5,543 nt of DNA, from the NCBI GenBank assembly GCA_021801545.1, contig JAJYXX010000432.1, positions 1-5,543 of the forward strand. Direction: 5' to 3'. This document shows, in pieces, positions 4,698 through 5,543 of the stretch (its first letter is position 1; every line of letters starts with the position of its first letter). The notes under the pieces were generated by a model. The model was not told the origin of the DNA. It did no database searches and saw nothing but the letters and a program-made list of their open reading frames with translations. The DNA is from Chloroflexota bacterium. GTDB lineage: Bacteria; Chloroflexota; Limnocylindria; Limnocylindrales; CSP1-4. Made by a program: the position numbers and the translations under genes.

Positions 4698-5543
4698 ATG
4701 CCCACCGCCGACCCGCTGCGCGACGTCCTCACGATCGAGCGGATCGTCGCGACCGAACCGCTTCGCGAGTTCCGGCTCAGCCCGCGCGAGCGGATCGTCG
4801 CCTGCACCGCCGAGGTGGCCGGGGCGCGCCAGATCCTGCTCCTGCCGCTCCGCGGCGGCCGGCCAACCCAGCTCACCGCCTCCGAGAAGCCGGCCTCCGA
4901 TCCGCAGTGGTCACCCGATGGCCGGCGGATCGCGTTCGTCCGCGACCGGGCGATCTGGGTCGTCGAGGCCGACGGTTCGCGCGAGGTGTCCGTGTCGCGC
5001 CATCCGGCCGGAGACAGCCGCCCGCGCTGGTCGCCCGATGGCCGGCGGATCGCGTTCATCTCGCGTCGCCGGGGCTGGTCACAGATCTGGCTCATCGATG
5101 CCCCGGTGCCCCGCCGCGGTCGTCCGTCGAAGAACCCCCGACCGCCCGAACCACGCGTCGTCACCGAGTCGGGTCTCGACGTCGACTCGTTTGCCTGGTC
5201 GCCCGACGGCTCGCGGATCGCGCTCGTCGCGCAGCCACCGGTCGGGCCGCCCTCACCGGCTTCGAACCGTCACCGGGTCTCGATCGCGGATCTTGCCAGC
5301 GGCGAGCGCCGCGTCCTTGGTGACGGTGCTTGGGAGACGGGCGTGGGCTGGTTGCCCGACGGGAGCCTCCTCTTCATCTCCGACGCCGACGGCTGGTTCC
5401 AGGTCGTGCGCGGTTCCGTCGATGGGACGGAGCGGGTCGTGCTCACGAGCGGCGCCCGCGAGCACGGTGAGCCGGACGGCGGATACGGATACGTTCCGCT
5501 CCCGTCGCCCGACGGCAGCCGCTTCACTCACATCGAGGTGCAC
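4698..5543 (+). CDS. S9-peptidase-like / TolB-like beta-propeller protein, 3' end cut off by window
   Basis: An open frame of 282 codons runs from ATG 4698 to the window edge with no stop. It shows repeated PD40/WD40-like blades: PQWSPDGRRIAFV (69-81), PRWSPDGRRIAFI (109-121), FAWSPDGSRIALV (166-178), VGWLPDGSLLFIS (216-228) and PSPDGSRF (269-276), several followed by a W-x-x-x-D/E-ADG type strand. This is the N-terminal propeller seen in S9 prolyl-oligopeptidase/acylaminoacyl-peptidase proteins, whose Ser-Asp-His alpha/beta-hydrolase domain lies C-terminal and would be past the edge. No signal peptide is seen, so a cytoplasmic location is likely and favours a peptidase over secreted TolB. 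CGGAG at 4683-4687, 10 nt before the ATG, is a weak ribosome-binding site. The 16-nt gap after proC suggests cotranscription. The peptidase assignment is an inference, since the catalytic domain is not visible. Confidence 0.82.
   Translation, partial: MPTADPLRDVLTIERIVATEPLREFRLSPRERIVACTAEVAGARQILLLPLRGGRPTQLTASEKPASDPQWSPDGRRIAFVRDRAIWVVEADGSREVSVSRHPAGDSRPRWSPDGRRIAFISRRRGWSQIWLIDAPVPRRGRPSKNPRPPEPRVVTESGLDVDSFAWSPDGSRIALVAQPPVGPPSPASNRHRVSIADLASGERRVLGDGAWETGVGWLPDGSLLFISDADGWFQVVRGSVDGTERVVLTSGAREHGEPDGGYGYVPLPSPDGSRFTHIEVH
4908..5057 (+). repeat. near-identical propeller-blade repeat, two copies 120 nt apart
   Basis: The 30-nt stretches 4908-4937 and 5028-5057 both encode WSPDGRRIAF and differ at one base (A at 4913, G at 5033). 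They lie exactly 120 nt (40 codons) apart, one blade length. The flanking blade sequence is diverged. Confidence 0.8.

Noticed and set aside
3419..5164. Long minus-strand frame continuing upstream of the lipoprotein gene, antisense to proC and the S9-like gene
   Set aside because: The translation is low-complexity Arg/Gly/Asp-rich sequence, and the real lipoprotein start has a signal sequence and AGGAGG at 3418.

Overview
The window is GC-rich throughout, with synonymous positions dominated by G and C, so long open frames appear on both strands and most of them are spurious. The content (secreted GH25 muramidase with an SH3b-like domain and Ig-like repeats, DUF4232-type lipoprotein, ProC followed by a prolyl-oligopeptidase-like protein) fits a high-GC bacterium. 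Chloroflexota or Actinomycetota is the best guess. This rests on composition and gene types only; there is no marker gene here.

Layout, left to right. (1) Positions 1-70 hold the last 22 codons of a plus-strand gene. (2) Positions 71-306 are a convergent intergenic region with terminator-like hairpins on each side. (3) Positions 307-2283, minus strand, encode a 658-residue secreted GH25 N-acetylmuramidase: signal peptide, SH3b-like domain, hexapeptide repeat linker, catalytic GH25 domain, IPT/TIG-like domain and two further beta-rich segments. (4) Positions 2284-2833 contain no convincing gene, but hold a candidate promoter, a potentially structured mRNA leader for the muramidase and the terminator hairpin of the next gene. 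(5) Positions 2834-3418, minus strand, encode a 194-residue DUF4232-like lipoprotein. (6) Positions 3419-3760 separate divergent genes and contain the C-terminal remnant of a PIN-domain (VapC-type) toxin on the minus strand, plus a -10-like element for the next gene. (7) Positions 3761-4681, plus strand, encode ProC (pyrroline-5-carboxylate reductase), apparently read from a leaderless transcript. (8) From 4698 to the right edge runs the N-terminal beta-propeller part of an S9-family-like peptidase or TolB-like protein, 16 nt after proC and probably cotranscribed with it.

Functionally the left half is about the cell envelope: a secreted peptidoglycan hydrolase and a surface lipoprotein, both with strong AGGAGG ribosome-binding sites and each probably with its own transcription unit. 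The right half pairs proline biosynthesis with a probable peptidase. I see no mobile element, CRISPR array, tRNA or rRNA, and no clearly new multi-gene system. The most interesting signals are the PIN toxin relic abutting proC, the leaderless proC start, the muramidase architecture with its expanding 18-bp linker repeat, and the possible structured leader of the muramidase mRNA.
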